Origin: Pontibacterium sinense
Lineage (GTDB): Bacteria > Pseudomonadota > Gammaproteobacteria > Pseudomonadales > Balneatricaceae
Reading direction: 5' to 3'
Assembly: GCF_015209595.1 (NCBI RefSeq)
Contig: NZ_JADEYS010000005.1
Span: 62,001-126,000 of the forward strand
DNA length: 64,000 nucleotides
Made by a program: the position numbers and the translations under genes. How positions within the stretch are numbered: the first letter of the stretch is position 1; each line of letters begins with the position of its first letter. Below, piece after piece: positions 17,863 to 27,698 of this stretch. Under the pieces are notes generated by a model that was not told the DNA's origin, did not search any database, and saw nothing but the letters and a program-made list of their open reading frames with translations.

Positions 17863-19383
17863 TTATTCAATCAGTAGGCGATAGTCGATTACTTTCAGGT
17901 GTTCCGCTTCCTGTTGCAGATCGGCCGTCGTCAATGGATTATGTTGCAGCCAGCTTTCCGGAAAGCGCAGGCGCAGTTGATTGTCCTCGGCGCGGAAGAT
18001 AATGGCCGGTAAGCGGACAGTGCTTTCGCTACGATGCAGCAGTACAGAAATACGCAATAGAATACAGAGACGACGGTAAGGTTCCTGCAGGTACTTAGGC
18101 AGCTTTTTGAACTCTTCTTTTGGGAACTTGCGGCGGTGTCCGCGTGCCAGTGAGGCTACCAGCTGTTGATCTCGCTTGGTGAAACCGGGCAGGTCGGAGT
18201 TCTGTAATAAGTACGCACTGTGTTTGTGGAACTGGCTGTGAGAAATTGTCAGGCCAATCTGGTGTGTGCGCGATGCCCAGCTGAGCATGTCATGGAAAAT
18301 CGGACGCTCCAGTCCCCAATCGTCCTTTACCTGTGCCCAGCCAAGCAGTGCGGTATGCTCGATCTTGTTGGCCCGTTCGGTGTTGACATGATAACGCGCA
18401 ACGAGAGCATTGATAGTACGCTCGCGTACATCCTCGTGTTCTAATCGGCCAATCGTGTCGTACAGCAAGCCTTCGCGCAGTGCGCCGGTGGAGTAATCGA
18501 GCTTATCGATACCCAGTGATTCCAGTATGCCTGACAAAATAGCGATGCCTGCTGGTAGCACTGTGCGGCGCTCAGGTTTGATGGACTCGATGTCGATGTC
18601 ATCAACCGAGTTAAATTCCAGTAGTCGTTGTTGCAGTTTGTAGAGTGCATGTGCGGTAATGGATTCGTCGCTCAGACCGGCGCTCATTAGTGCATTGCGG
18701 ACCGCTTTGATGGTGCCGGATGAGCCGACACAGCTGCTCCAGCCTTGCTCGCGGTAGCGATTGCGGATCGACAGTAATTCCTGCATGGCGGCTGTTTTGG
18801 CCCGCTGAAAACGCTCGGCAGAAATGATGCCATCGGGGAAGAAACGCTTGGTGTAGCTGACACATCCCATATGCAGGCTTTCGAGCTCCTGTGGTTCGAA
18901 GCGCTCTCCAATGATGAACTCTGTGCTACCGCCACCAATATCGATAACCAGCCGCTTGCCCAGATCATCGGCCAGCGTATGTGCGACACCCAGATAGATT
19001 AAACGGGCTTCTTCCCTGCCGGCGATAATTTCTAGTGGTGTGCCGAGAATTTTTTCTGCCTTATCCATAAAAACAGCGGCGTTTTTGGCTTCGCGTAGCG
19101 CGTTGGTCCCAACGATGCGTACGGCACTGCGGGGTAGCGAGACAATGCGTTGTGCAAACCGGCTCAGGCAATCAAGCCCACGCTCTTGAGCGGCTTCTGT
19201 CAGCTCTTTGTTTGCATCCAGACCTGCAGCCAGTTGCACTTTTTCGGACATCACATCGATGGGTTTGAGTTCGCCTTGGGTCAGGCGGGCGAGCATCATA
19301 TGGAAACTGTTGGAGCCTAGGTCAATAGCGGCAAGGAGGGTGGAATCCTGATTGTTGTCGCTGCCTACATCCTGCTGGGACAT
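17863..19383 (-). CDS. ppx: Exopolyphosphatase (Ppx/GppA family)
   Basis: Releases phosphate from polyphosphate ends. The 506 residues comprise the actin-like Ppx/GppA domain (AAIDLGSNSFHMML near the N-terminus, VIDIGGGSTEFI in the middle) and a C-terminal HD-like helical region. I chose ATG at 19383 (MSQQDVGSD); an upstream ATG at 19473 adds 30 poorly fitting residues. A GAGG lies 11 bases upstream. It diverges from trxA, the same pairing seen in Pseudomonas. Confidence 0.93.
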   Translation of the reverse strand: MSQQDVGSDNNQDSTLLAAIDLGSNSFHMMLARLTQGELKPIDVMSEKVQLAAGLDANKELTEAAQERGLDCLSRFAQRIVSLPRSAVRIVGTNALREAKNAAVFMDKAEKILGTPLEIIAGREEARLIYLGVAHTLADDLGKRLVIDIGGGSTEFIIGERFEPQELESLHMGCVSYTKRFFPDGIISAERFQRAKTAAMQELLSIRNRYREQGWSSCVGSSGTIKAVRNALMSAGLSDESITAHALYKLQQRLLEFNSVDDIDIESIKPERRTVLPAGIAILSGILESLGIDKLDYSTGALREGLLYDTIGRLEHEDVRERTINALVARYHVNTERANKIEHTALLGWAQVKDDWGLERPIFHDMLSWASRTHQIGLTISHSQFHKHSAYLLQNSDLPGFTKRDQQLVASLARGHRRKFPKEEFKKLPKYLQEPYRRLCILLRISVLLHRSESTVRLPAIIFRAEDNQLRLRFPESWLQHNPLTTADLQQEAEHLKVIDYRLLIE

Positions 19384-19658
19384 GCTAAAAACGCCTCGAA
19401 ATCTATATCGCTTGAAAGCCGGTGCCATGCGGAGTGAAGGCACAGATAAGTCTAAGGTTACCAGAAGAGACATTACAGAACATGTATCGTCCGGCGGGCG
19501 AAGTTATACTGATATAAGAAATAAGTCTGGCATCGTGCCGCAATGAGGCGGGTCAAAGGATGCAACGATGGTTGAAGTCGGTTACCAAATAAGGACCGAC
19601 GGTGTTATTATCGGGCGTCTTATTATTCAAGCACCAGGTACATTGGAGAAAGTATCCC

Positions 19659-19985
19659 ATGAGCGAGAACATCGTAAACGTTACCGATGCCTCTTTTGAA
19701 GAGGATGTCCTGAAAGCTGAGGGCGCGGTACTGGTTGATTACTGGGCGGAGTGGTGCGGTCCATGCAAAATGATTGCCCCTGTGCTGGAAGAGATCGCCA
19801 AGGAATACGAAGGTCAGCTGAAAGTGTGTAAGCTGAACATCGATGAAAACAACGATACGCCACCGAAGTTCGGTATCCGTGGCATCCCAACCCTGATGTT
19901 GTTCAAGGGTGGTAACGTTGAAGCGACTAAGGTTGGCGCACTGTCTAAGTCCCAGCTGGCTGCATTCATCGAAGCGAACCTGTAA
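19659..19985 (+). CDS. trxA: Thioredoxin 1
   Basis: General protein disulfide reductase of 108 residues. The active site is W32-C33-G-P-C36 and the cis-proline loop is [15 protein letters not shown] at 19659 is preceded by a good TTGGAGAA Shine-Dalgarno; a longer ORF from 19602 is not supported. It lies upstream of rho across a 268-base leader, the conserved trxA-rho arrangement. Confidence 0.97.
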   Translation: MSENIVNVTDASFEEDVLKAEGAVLVDYWAEWCGPCKMIAPVLEEIAKEYEGQLKVCKLNIDENNDTPPKFGIRGIPTLMLFKGGNVEATKVGALSKSQLAAFIEANL

Positions 19986-19995
19986 TTCCGGGTCT

Positions 19996-20062
19996 GAAAA
20001 TGTGGTCGCTGACAGTAACCTGAGAATAATTTCGTATCCGACGGTTCCAGTGCCACATTTTC
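19996..20062 (+). promoter_or_regulatory. Long-range inverted repeat in the trxA-rho leader
   Basis: GAAAATGTGG (19996-20005) and CCACATTTTC (20053-20062) are perfect 10-base complements separated by 47 bases. The right arm runs into a pyrimidine-rich stretch (TCTCCTCTCT). In E. coli the rho leader mediates Rho-dependent autoregulation. The pairing could end trxA transcripts or shape a Rho loading site; that is inference. Confidence 0.5.
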
Positions 20063-20253
20063 TCCTCTCTGCTATAGACAGCGTAGAAACAACCTTTTAT
20101 AGTCGTTGCATAGACAGCCCGTCGCGCTCAGATTTGACGGTGTTCCTGTCGCATTAGCAGCAACTGTAGTAGCTCTATTTTAGTAATTCCGAATTCTTCC
20201 CAAAACCTACCCATTCATCTTAAGCAGGCCTTTTGCCGCGCTCCCTTACACTT

Positions 20254-21513
20254 ATGAATCTTACTGAACTGAAAACAAAAAGCGTTCCTGAACTGCTGGA
20301 TATCGCCAAAGGCATGGGCATGGACAATCTTGCCCGTTCCCGTAAACAGGATGTGATTTTCGCCATCCTGAAACGCCACTCCAAAGGTGGTGAAGATATC
20401 TATGGCGACGGTGTACTTGAAATTCTGCAGGATGGCTTCGGCTTTTTGCGTTCCGCCGACTCCTCTTACCTGGCGGGACCCGATGATATCTATGTATCTC
20501 CAAGCCAGATCCGTCGTTTCAACCTGCGTACAGGTGACACGATTGCCGGTAAGATTCGTCCACCTAAAGAAGGTGAGCGTTACTTTGCCCTGCTGAAAGT
20601 TAACGAGATTAACTACGACAAGCCGGAAAACGCAAAGAACAAGATCTTGTTCGAAAACCTGACGCCATTGTTTGCGCAGGACCGTTTACGTCTTGAGATG
20701 GGTAACGGCAGTACCGAAGATCTGACCGCTCGTGTCATCGATCTGGTTTGCCCGATGGGTAAAGGTCAGCGTGCTTTGGTGGTATCTCCGCCTAAAGCTG
20801 GTAAGACCCTGATGCTGCAGAACATTGCCAACAGCATCACTCGCAACAACCCTGAGACCCACCTGATTGTCCTGCTGATCGATGAGCGCCCGGAGGAGGT
20901 GACCGAGATGCAGCGTACAGTACGTGGTGAAGTGGTTGCTTCTACTTTCGATGAGCCGCCAGCGCGCCACGTGCAGGTTGCTGAGATGGTATTGGAAAAA
21001 GCGAAGCGTCTGACCGAGCATAAAAAAGACGTGGTGATCCTGCTGGACTCCATCACCCGTCTGGCGCGTGCCTACAACACAGTGATCCCATCCTCCGGTA
21101 AAGTACTGACCGGTGGTGTGGATGCACACGCACTGGAACGTCCAAAGCGTTTCTTCGGTGCAGCACGTAACATCGAAGAGGGCGGCAGCCTGACCATCAT
21201 CGCGACAGCACTGGTTGATACCGGTTCTAAGATGGATGAGGTTATCTTCGAGGAATTTAAAGGTACCGGTAACTCCGAAGTTCATCTGGACCGTAAAGTT
21301 GCAGAGAAACGCGTATACCCAGCGATCAACATTCGTCGCTCCGGTACTCGTCGTGAAGATCTGTTGACCACCGAAGATGAACTGCAGCGTATGTGGATTC
21401 TGCGTAAGCTGCTGGATCCGATGGAAGATTCCGCAGCGATTGAGTTTGTACTCGATAAGTTGAAAGACTTTAAAACCAACGACGAGTTCTTCCTGTCGAT
21501 GAAGCGGAAGTAA
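20254..21513 (+). CDS. rho: Transcription termination factor Rho
   Basis: Hexameric RNA helicase that ends transcription. The 419 residues equal E. coli Rho. The N-terminal helix bundle ([19 protein letters not shown]) and cold-shock RNA-binding domain (GFGFLRS...[18 protein letters not shown]) come first. The P-loop SPPKAGKT is at about 178-185, and the Q- and R-loops lie in [23 protein letters not shown] at 20254 is chosen; a TTG at 20233 lies upstream. It has a strong terminator. Confidence 0.98.
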   Translation: MNLTELKTKSVPELLDIAKGMGMDNLARSRKQDVIFAILKRHSKGGEDIYGDGVLEILQDGFGFLRSADSSYLAGPDDIYVSPSQIRRFNLRTGDTIAGKIRPPKEGERYFALLKVNEINYDKPENAKNKILFENLTPLFAQDRLRLEMGNGSTEDLTARVIDLVCPMGKGQRALVVSPPKAGKTLMLQNIANSITRNNPETHLIVLLIDERPEEVTEMQRTVRGEVVASTFDEPPARHVQVAEMVLEKAKRLTEHKKDVVILLDSITRLARAYNTVIPSSGKVLTGGVDAHALERPKRFFGAARNIEEGGSLTIIATALVDTGSKMDEVIFEEFKGTGNSEVHLDRKVAEKRVYPAINIRRSGTRREDLLTTEDELQRMWILRKLLDPMEDSAAIEFVLDKLKDFKTNDEFFLSMKRK

Positions 21514-21531
21514 GACGATTTCCGTATGAAA

Positions 21532-21557
21532 GGGTAAGCATTTGCTTGCCCTTTTTT
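21532..21557 (+). terminator. Rho-independent terminator after rho
   Basis: GGGTAAGC at 21532-21539 pairs with GCTTGCCC at 21544-21551 (one G-U pair) around a 4-base loop, followed by six T. It lies 18 bases after the rho stop and 24 bases before ubiD, so ubiD may depend on read-through or its own promoter. Confidence 0.85.
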
Positions 21558-21581
21558 ATGGCTGTTAGATTGGTTATTTGC

Positions 21582-23057
21582 ATGGCGACACCCAAATACA
21601 AAGATCTGCGTGACTTTATCCAGATGCTGGAAGCGCGCGGTGAGCTGAAACGTATCAAGCAAGAGATTGATCCTAATCTCGAAATGACGGAAATCGCTGA
21701 TCGCACCCTGCGTGCCGGCGGTCCTGCCTTGCTGTTCGAAAATCCCAAAGGTTACGACTACCCGGTGCTGGCCAACCTGTTTGGTACGCCCGAGCGTGTT
21801 GCAATGGGCATGGGTGAAGAGACCGTTCACGCGTTGCGTGGCGTAGGCGAAGTGTTGGCTCAGCTTAAAGAGCCTGAACCTCCAAAAGGTATGAAAGATG
21901 CCTGGGAGAAGTTGCCAGTCTTTAAGCAAGTGCTCAACATGGGACCGAAGGTGGTGAAGAAGGCTCCCTGTCAGGCGCATGTGGTTGAAGGCGACGATGT
22001 TGATCTGAATAAGCTGCCGATCCAGACCTGCTGGCCGGGTGATGCCGGTCCGCTGGTGACCTGGCCACTGGTAATTACGCGCGGTCCGAATAAAGAGCGT
22101 CAGAATCTCGGTATCTACCGGCAGCAGCTGATCGGCAAAAATAAGCTGATCATGCGGTGGCTGGCTCATCGTGGTGGTGCGCTGGATTTCCGCGAATGGA
22201 AAAAGGAGCATCCCGGTAAGCCTTTCCCTGTTGCTGTGGCGTTGGGTGCAGACCCGGCCACGATATTGGGTGCGGTGACTCCGGTACCGGACACGCTGTC
22301 AGAATACGCCTTTGCGGGTCTCCTGCGCGGTGGTAAAACTGAAGTTGTACAGTGTTTAGGCAGTGATCTGCAGGTGCCCGCCAGCGCAGAATTTATCCTT
22401 GAGGGATATATTGATCCTGATGAGATGGCAGACGAAGGACCGTTTGGCGACCATACTGGTTATTACAACGAAGTGGATAGCTTCCCGGTATTTACGGTCG
22501 AACGCATCACTCACCGTGATCGCCCGATCTATCACAGTACTTATACGGGCCGTCCGCCGGATGAGCCGGCCATTCTGGGTGTGGCGTTGAACGAAGTGTT
22601 TGTGCCGATTCTGCAGAAACAGTTCCCGGAGATCGTTGATTTTTACTTGCCGCCGGAAGGGTGTTCCTACCGTATGGCCGTGGTGACGATGAAGAAGCAG
22701 TACCCGGGCCACGCTAAACGTGTGATGCTGGGAGTCTGGTCTTTTCTGCGTCAGTTTATGTACACCAAGTTTGTGATTGTGTGTGACGACGATGTAAATG
22801 CCCGTGACTGGAATGATGTCATCTGGGCGATCACCACCCGCATGGACCCGCAGCGGGATACCGTGATGATCGACAATACGCCGATCGATTACCTCGACTT
22901 TGCATCTCCGGTATCAGGCTTAGGGTCGAAGATGGGGATGGATGCCACCAACAAGTGGGAAGGTGAAACCACCCGTGAGTGGGGCGAACCGATAAAAATG
23001 GATGACGCAATCAAGCAGCGGGTTGATGACATCTGGGACGAGCTGGATATTCTCTAG
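21582..23057 (+). CDS. ubiD: 3-octaprenyl-4-hydroxybenzoate decarboxylase
   Basis: Prenylated-FMN-dependent decarboxylase of ubiquinone synthesis. The 491 residues match E. coli UbiD (497). Recognisable stretches are the start [13 protein letters not shown], the [17 protein letters not shown] region and the [11 protein letters not shown] motif with the catalytic Glu/Asp set. ATG at 21582 is chosen over upstream in-frame starts. Its TAG overlaps by one base the GTG of the downstream ferredoxin-reductase, indicating an operon. Confidence 0.96.
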   Translation: MATPKYKDLRDFIQMLEARGELKRIKQEIDPNLEMTEIADRTLRAGGPALLFENPKGYDYPVLANLFGTPERVAMGMGEETVHALRGVGEVLAQLKEPEPPKGMKDAWEKLPVFKQVLNMGPKVVKKAPCQAHVVEGDDVDLNKLPIQTCWPGDAGPLVTWPLVITRGPNKERQNLGIYRQQLIGKNKLIMRWLAHRGGALDFREWKKEHPGKPFPVAVALGADPATILGAVTPVPDTLSEYAFAGLLRGGKTEVVQCLGSDLQVPASAEFILEGYIDPDEMADEGPFGDHTGYYNEVDSFPVFTVERITHRDRPIYHSTYTGRPPDEPAILGVALNEVFVPILQKQFPEIVDFYLPPEGCSYRMAVVTMKKQYPGHAKRVMLGVWSFLRQFMYTKFVIVCDDDVNARDWNDVIWAITTRMDPQRDTVMIDNTPIDYLDFASPVSGLGSKMGMDATNKWEGETTREWGEPIKMDDAIKQRVDDIWDELDIL

Positions 23058-24097
23058 TGAGTGACACAGTATTTCTGCTGCACCTGAATGATGAACCGCA
23101 ACCGGTAACTGTCCGGACAGGAGAAAGCCTGCTCGAAGCACTGGAAAGTGCCGGGTACCGGATGCGGAAAAGTTGTCGGAACGGGGTGTGCGAGATCTGT
23201 GAAATAGGGTTGCAACGAGGCACGGTTAAACAACGATACCCAAGTGCGACCTACAACAATAATAACGCTGCAGAAAATGTCAGGGTGTTGGCGTGTACCG
23301 CGACCCCGTTGACGGATGTTTGGGTGAATATTGAAGGGCTGATAGCCCCCGGAGAACAATCGGTGAAAAAACTGGTTTGTGACATTAAAGGGATCGAGTC
23401 CCTGAACCACGATGTGTATCGGGTTCGTTTACAGCTGCCGGCAACAGGCAGTCTGGCGATTGAATTTAACGCCGGTCAGTATCTTGATGTGGTTCTGCCA
23501 GACGGCAAACAGGCCTCATTCTCAATTGGCAGTGCGCCGGAGCAAGGGCGTGATCTGGAACTGCATATTCGACATATCCCGGATAGTGATATGTCCAATG
23601 CCATTATGGATCATCTGAAGTCTGAGAGCACCGTTGAGCTGGAACTGCCAAAAGGTGATTGTTTCTTGCAGGCCAAAGCGCTGAACCCAGATACCCATTT
23701 TATCTTTGGTGCGGCAAGTACGGGCTTTGCTCAGGTAAAGAGCGTTGTTGAGCACTTGCTGGCGAATCAGGTACCGAATCCAATCACCATCTACTGGGGC
23801 GCACGTATCGAAGAAGATATGTATCTGGAGCGTTTGCCTCAGCAATGGGAAGCGGAGCACGCCAATCTGACATTCGTACCGGTGGTGAGTGAGCCGGAAA
23901 ATAGCCCGAACTGGAAAGGTCGCACGGGGTTGTTGCCCGAAGCGGTACTGGAAGACTTTTCTGATCTGAGCGGTGTCGAGATTTTTGCCAGCGGCTCCCC
24001 GGCGATGGTTTATGCGTTGCTGGATGCAGCAGAAACTCGTGGATTTAATGAAAAGCAGATGCACTCCGATGTGTTTGCGTATGCACCGCGTGGTTGA
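23057..24097 (+). CDS. Ferredoxin-fused NAD(P)H-flavin reductase
   Basis: A 346-residue two-part protein. Residues 1-90 are a plant-type 2Fe-2S ferredoxin domain with C40, C45, C48 (SCRNGVCEIC) and C80 (VLACTATP). Residues about 105-346 are a Fre-type FAD/NAD(P)H reductase (FSIGSAP for flavin, then GAASTGFAQVKS for the nicotinamide nucleotide). The GTG start overlaps the ubiD stop (TAGTG). In E. coli the simple reductase Fre follows ubiD and supplies reduced FMN; here the same slot holds a ferredoxin fusion, also similar to CDP-6-deoxyglucoseen reductase-type proteins. Its substrate is uncertain. Confidence 0.85.
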   Translation: MSDTVFLLHLNDEPQPVTVRTGESLLEALESAGYRMRKSCRNGVCEICEIGLQRGTVKQRYPSATYNNNNAAENVRVLACTATPLTDVWVNIEGLIAPGEQSVKKLVCDIKGIESLNHDVYRVRLQLPATGSLAIEFNAGQYLDVVLPDGKQASFSIGSAPEQGRDLELHIRHIPDSDMSNAIMDHLKSESTVELELPKGDCFLQAKALNPDTHFIFGAASTGFAQVKSVVEHLLANQVPNPITIYWGARIEEDMYLERLPQQWEAEHANLTFVPVVSEPENSPNWKGRTGLLPEAVLEDFSDLSGVEIFASGSPAMVYALLDAAETRGFNEKQMHSDVFAYAPRG

Positions 24098-24125
24098 TTA
24101 GGTTTTTTGCCGCCTCGTTTGAAAG

Positions 24126-24148
24126 AGCCTCCTTTTGGGGGCTTTTTT
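24126..24148 (+). terminator. Terminator after the ubiD-reductase operon
   Basis: AGCCTCC pairs with GGGGGCT (one U-G pair) around TTTT, followed by six T. It starts about 29 bases after the reductase stop. Confidence 0.85.
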
Positions 24149-24203
24149 GTGGGTGTTGATCAAGTCTGTTGTGCGGTTCGATCCAGCGAAGGTGATACTG
24201 TTT

Positions 24204-24248
24204 GTAGGGTTTCCATTCAGGCTACCGGCAGCCTGAAAGCTGCCCTAC
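24204..24248. repeat. REP-like palindromic element with GTAG ends
   Basis: The 45-base element has GTAGGG at one end and CCCTAC at the other, enclosing the inverted repeat TTCAGGCT / AGCCTGAA. Read on the minus strand it is GTAG followed by GGCAGC-TTTCAG-GCTGCC, which is the layout of REP sequences served by RAYT (TnpA-REP) transposases. It lies in the convergent gap between two terminators. I found no second copy in this window by eye, so family status is inferred. Confidence 0.55.
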
Positions 24249-24305
24249 AGATGAATGAGTGCGATTTAGGCAGTGATACCCAGCACCGGTGACAACAATG
24301 AGTAC

Positions 24306-24340
24306 AAAAAAGGCCGATAGGTTTCCCTATCGGCCTTTTT
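24306..24340 (-). terminator. Bidirectional terminator after hemY
   Basis: AAAAAGGCCGATAGG and CCTATCGGCCTTTTT form a perfect 15-bp stem around TTTC, with A and T runs at the ends. It lies 16 bases past the hemY stop on the minus strand. Confidence 0.92.
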
Positions 24341-24355
24341 ATCGAGCGCTGTTTA

Positions 24356-25609
24356 TCAGGCTTTTGCTGCTTCAGCTTCCGGCTGCGGCAGTTCTGGCAG
24401 GTCGTTGGCAACAACTGACAGGTTCTGCTGCATCAGATCTTGTGCTCTGTCGGCTTCACCTAAGTGGCGCAGCAGGCGGCTCAACTCTGCCAGTGTTTCC
24501 TGGCTAGGCTGAATAGAGAAGCTCTGTTCGAAGTAACCCAGTGCTTGCCCCCAAACCTGATTGCGCAGCGAGAGGCGGCCCAGTGTCAGCAACAAGTCTG
24601 CGCTGTCAGGGTGATGTTTCAACCAACCTTGCGCATGGCTCATCTGCTTCTTCAGGTCCTGACCCATAATGCGGCCGTACAGGTTAACCAGCTGTTCGCT
24701 CCATTGCTTGCTGATCATCTCGCGAAGTACTTGTTCAGCTTTAGGCTCGGCGCTGATGGAGATCAGAAGTTCAATATAGCGACGGACCAGATCCGGTTCG
24801 CCACTCAGGTTACGTGGTAGTTTCTGCCATGCTTTATCGAGTACGCTATGACGGCTGGCATTGTCGGTTTCTACCGGCAGTTGTTCTAGGCTGTGATTCA
24901 GCAAGTTCATGTAGGTCTGGCGTTCCAGCTCTACCAAAGCATCGTCGCGCACGGCCTGAGACTTTTTCAGCTCGGGCAGCAGCTTGGCAATCGCATCCCA
25001 GTCCTGAAGGTTGGCATACACATCTTTCAGCAGGCGCATCACGTAGGTGTTCTTTGGCGCCAGTTTGCGCAGTTTCAGCAGGTTGGCCAGACAAGGTTCC
25101 AGCTGACCGCGTGCCAGTTGGATCTGAGCCTGAGCAATACCTACCGCAACTTCAGCCTGAGGTGTGCTGGTGCGTGCTTTCTGCAGCAGCTCATCGGCGG
25201 CTTTTTCGTCGCCTTGTTCGTGTGCCGCACGAGCAGCAGCCAGATAGTTAATCAGTGGCAGTTCAGAACGTTCAGCCGCTTGTCCCAGCTGGCGTTGAGC
25301 GCGAACCCAGTTGCCTTCGGACAGTGCCATCAGGCCTTTCAGTGTCTTGCGCTGAGAGACATTATGGTTACGACGATCACGCCAGTTACGCAGGCGATGT
25401 ACTGGCATCATGGCGTTGGTCAGGATGTTCAGCAACCAATGTGCCAGTAGGAAGCCCAGTACGCCGATCACCAGCATGACCCAGAGGCTGGTTTCGACTG
25501 TGGTTTCGTTAAACGCAATCAGGACATACCCCGGATCCTGAACCATTAACTGGCCCACCCAGGTACCGGCAGCCAGTACGACCAGCAGTAGAATAAAGAG
25601 CTTTTTCAT
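24356..25609 (-). CDS. hemY: Heme biosynthesis-associated TPR protein HemY
   Basis: A 417-residue inner-membrane protein with two N-terminal helices (about 2-18 and 43-64) and a periplasmic or cytosolic array of TPR-like helices to the end (for example DSADLLLTLGRLSLRNQVWG). The HemY_N motif WLLNILTNAMMPVHRLRNWR is visible. It is the last gene of hemCDXY; its ATG overlaps the hemX stop by one base (TAATG). HemY is thought to scaffold or modulate heme synthesis, but its exact biochemical role is not settled. Confidence 0.92.
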   Translation of the reverse strand: MKKLFILLLVVLAAGTWVGQLMVQDPGYVLIAFNETTVETSLWVMLVIGVLGFLLAHWLLNILTNAMMPVHRLRNWRDRRNHNVSQRKTLKGLMALSEGNWVRAQRQLGQAAERSELPLINYLAAARAAHEQGDEKAADELLQKARTSTPQAEVAVGIAQAQIQLARGQLEPCLANLLKLRKLAPKNTYVMRLLKDVYANLQDWDAIAKLLPELKKSQAVRDDALVELERQTYMNLLNHSLEQLPVETDNASRHSVLDKAWQKLPRNLSGEPDLVRRYIELLISISAEPKAEQVLREMISKQWSEQLVNLYGRIMGQDLKKQMSHAQGWLKHHPDSADLLLTLGRLSLRNQVWGQALGYFEQSFSIQPSQETLAELSRLLRHLGEADRAQDLMQQNLSVVANDLPELPQPEAEAAKA

Positions 25610-26880
25610 TACTTAGCCCCCTCTTCCTTCAGCTTGGTCATGCGTTTTAGATAGTCTTTCAGTTCACGCAGGGAGCCGGAGATATCCGGTACTTCCGGAG
25701 ATACCTGTACCGGTTTCAGGTCTTCCAGCCCACGAACGAGCGCTTGGGTGGCAGCATCTTTCTTGTCGAAGTATTCAGCGGCCCATGCCTGTGCTTTGAT
25801 CAGGCTGTTGTCATAGGCACCTTGCTCACGTTGCAGCAGGGCCATCTGTGCCTGTTCCAGCATCAGGTGCAGATTCTGCTTCAGGTAGAAAGTCTCTTTT
25901 GGTGACAGCAGAGGCTCAATTTTGCCGTCGCGCTGCTGGATGACTACCAGTGAACCCAGCTTGTCCATTGCGCTGTTCCAGCTGGCTTTCATGCCGCTGG
26001 CCCAGCTTTCGCTGACGCTATCCGGAGTGATCTCTTTCAGCAGATCAGGCAGTTCACGTTTTTCCGCCAGAGGGATCAAACGCAGTTTTTCGACCTGATC
26101 ATTCATTGCGCCCAGTTTCAGGAAGACCCCTTCGGTATCAACCTGAGGTACGGCTTCCAGTGCCGCGATATCTGTTGCCAGCGCTTTACGGACTTCATAG
26201 ATCGTCACGTCGTCGGTTTCAGACAGGATTTTATCTGCTGATTTCAGCAGCGTAAGCGCGCCGTCAGCAGTCTTTTCCATCAGCACACGCTGGTTTGCCA
26301 GACGTAGCAGATATTCTACTTCGGCCAGTAACCATTCCGTGCTGTTATCCTGCTGCTTGGCGTTGATCTGCTGCATGCTACGGGTTAGACGTAGTTGCAG
26401 TTCTTCAACGCCAATTTTATCTGCGGCAGCCTGAGTGCGCACGTCATCAAGACGGCGGCCCAAGTCAGCAATTGAACGGTTGGTTTCGTTATTGCTGCTG
26501 GTCAGGTTGTTCTGCACATCCTGAGCAAGGCTGCTACGCAGCATCTCATTGCTCTGGGTCTGCTGTAATGTCAGCCAGTACAGATAGCCGGATGCGCCCA
26601 GCGCTGCAACAGACAGGATTAGGGCTACTTTGCCCGGCCAGGTTGCACCTGGTTTTTTCTCTTCTGTTGCTTTTTCTGCTGGAGCGTCTGTTTCAGCCGA
26701 GTTATCAGAAACGGCTTCAGCCTGCTCGTCAGCGCTGTTTTGTTCTGCTTCCTGAGTCTCTGGAGCAGAAGTATCGGCTGATTTTTCAGCCTCTTTGTCT
26801 GAGTCTTTCACCAGTTCACCTTCAATAACATCGTTGTCAGGGGTGTTATTTTGCTGCTGCTTTTTATCTTTTTCGCTCAT
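25609..26880 (-). CDS. hemX: HemX family membrane protein (annotated uroporphyrinogen-III C-methyltransferase-like)
   Basis: A 423-residue bitopic protein. Residues 1-80 are acidic, low-complexity and cytosolic (many Glu, Asp, Ala and Gln). One transmembrane helix spans about 83-103. The rest is a helical, coiled-coil-rich HemX domain (SSNNETNRSIADLGRRLDDV, then EWLLAEVEYLLRLANQRV). It overlaps hemD by 4 bases and hemY by one. Despite the frequent methyltransferase label, I see no SAM-binding motif. Confidence 0.92.
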   Translation of the reverse strand: MSEKDKKQQQNNTPDNDVIEGELVKDSDKEAEKSADTSAPETQEAEQNSADEQAEAVSDNSAETDAPAEKATEEKKPGATWPGKVALILSVAALGASGYLYWLTLQQTQSNEMLRSSLAQDVQNNLTSSNNETNRSIADLGRRLDDVRTQAAADKIGVEELQLRLTRSMQQINAKQQDNSTEWLLAEVEYLLRLANQRVLMEKTADGALTLLKSADKILSETDDVTIYEVRKALATDIAALEAVPQVDTEGVFLKLGAMNDQVEKLRLIPLAEKRELPDLLKEITPDSVSESWASGMKASWNSAMDKLGSLVVIQQRDGKIEPLLSPKETFYLKQNLHLMLEQAQMALLQREQGAYDNSLIKAQAWAAEYFDKKDAATQALVRGLEDLKPVQVSPEVPDISGSLRELKDYLKRMTKLKEEGAK

Positions 26881-27698
26881 TTGTCGCTTTCCGCATCGGT
26901 TGCAGGCAGCAGGGCGGTGATCATTGCCAGATCATCGGCTCCTGCGGCTGTCGTAATCCTTTTAAAACCGGCAAGCTGTGCTTGCTGTGCAACACGCTCA
27001 CTCGGTACAACCAGCTGACAGCTAAACAGTGTGGATGGATCGTACTGTCGCTGATTGCCGTGGGCGAGCAGTAAAAGGTTATTTAACCCTTCACTGCTGG
27101 TGACCAATAGCGCATCGGGCCGCTGTTGGTACAAAGTTTCTTCTATCTGGGCGTCGTTGTATACAGGTCTTACCCGCTGATAAAGATCAGCGTACTCGAC
27201 CTGAGCACCCCGTTCGCGCAGTGTCTCTGCCAGTTTTTCCCGGCCGCCCTGGCCTCGGATAATCAAAATTCGACTGTCACTCACGTCTTGCAGTGCAGAT
27301 GATTCCAACAGGGCTTCTGAATCGTACCCCAATGTGCTGGATTCAGCATCTATACCATAGTTCGCTAGTGTGGCGGCTGTTTTCTTACCAATCGCCAGCC
27401 AGCATACCTTTATGGGGAGTTGTGGCCAGTAGTCGTCGATCAATTCTGCACCAATTCGGGCAGCATTGGCGCTGATAAATATCACGTGTTGATATAAATC
27501 GAGGTCCAAAATGCGACTTTTTGCCAAATGGTATTCGGTTGCAGGGGGCGAGAAGGGCTTAATTTCGAGCACGGGCAGTGTGACTACGTCGACGCCCAGC
27601 TGTTTTAGCTGGGCGATCTGCTCCGCGGACTGATGGGCAGGGCGGGTGACTAGTACCCGTTTACCTGCCAGTGTCGTAGGGTGGGACGCTTCAGTCAT
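26877..27698 (-). CDS. hemD: Uroporphyrinogen-III synthase
   Basis: Cyclises hydroxymethylbilane to uroporphyrinogen III with inversion of ring D. ATG at 27698 gives 273 residues starting [24 protein letters not shown], which fits the family; a longer ORF up to 27878 is an extension into hemC. The two-domain fold is seen in the VLVTRP N-terminal strand, the [17 protein letters not shown] hinge segment and [13 protein letters not shown]. The start overlaps the hemC stop by 8 bases, so translation is coupled. Confidence 0.93.
   Translation of the reverse strand: MTEASHPTTLAGKRVLVTRPAHQSAEQIAQLKQLGVDVVTLPVLEIKPFSPPATEYHLAKSRILDLDLYQHVIFISANAARIGAELIDDYWPQLPIKVCWLAIGKKTAATLANYGIDAESSTLGYDSEALLESSALQDVSDSRILIIRGQGGREKLAETLRERGAQVEYADLYQRVRPVYNDAQIEETLYQQRPDALLVTSSEGLNNLLLLAHGNQRQYDPSTLFSCQLVVPSERVAQQAQLAGFKRITTAAGADDLAMITALLPATDAESDK

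Noticed and set aside
21282..22211. A 309-codon minus-strand frame across rho and ubiD
   Set aside because: Two certain genes occupy the plus strand, and the frame crosses the rho terminator.
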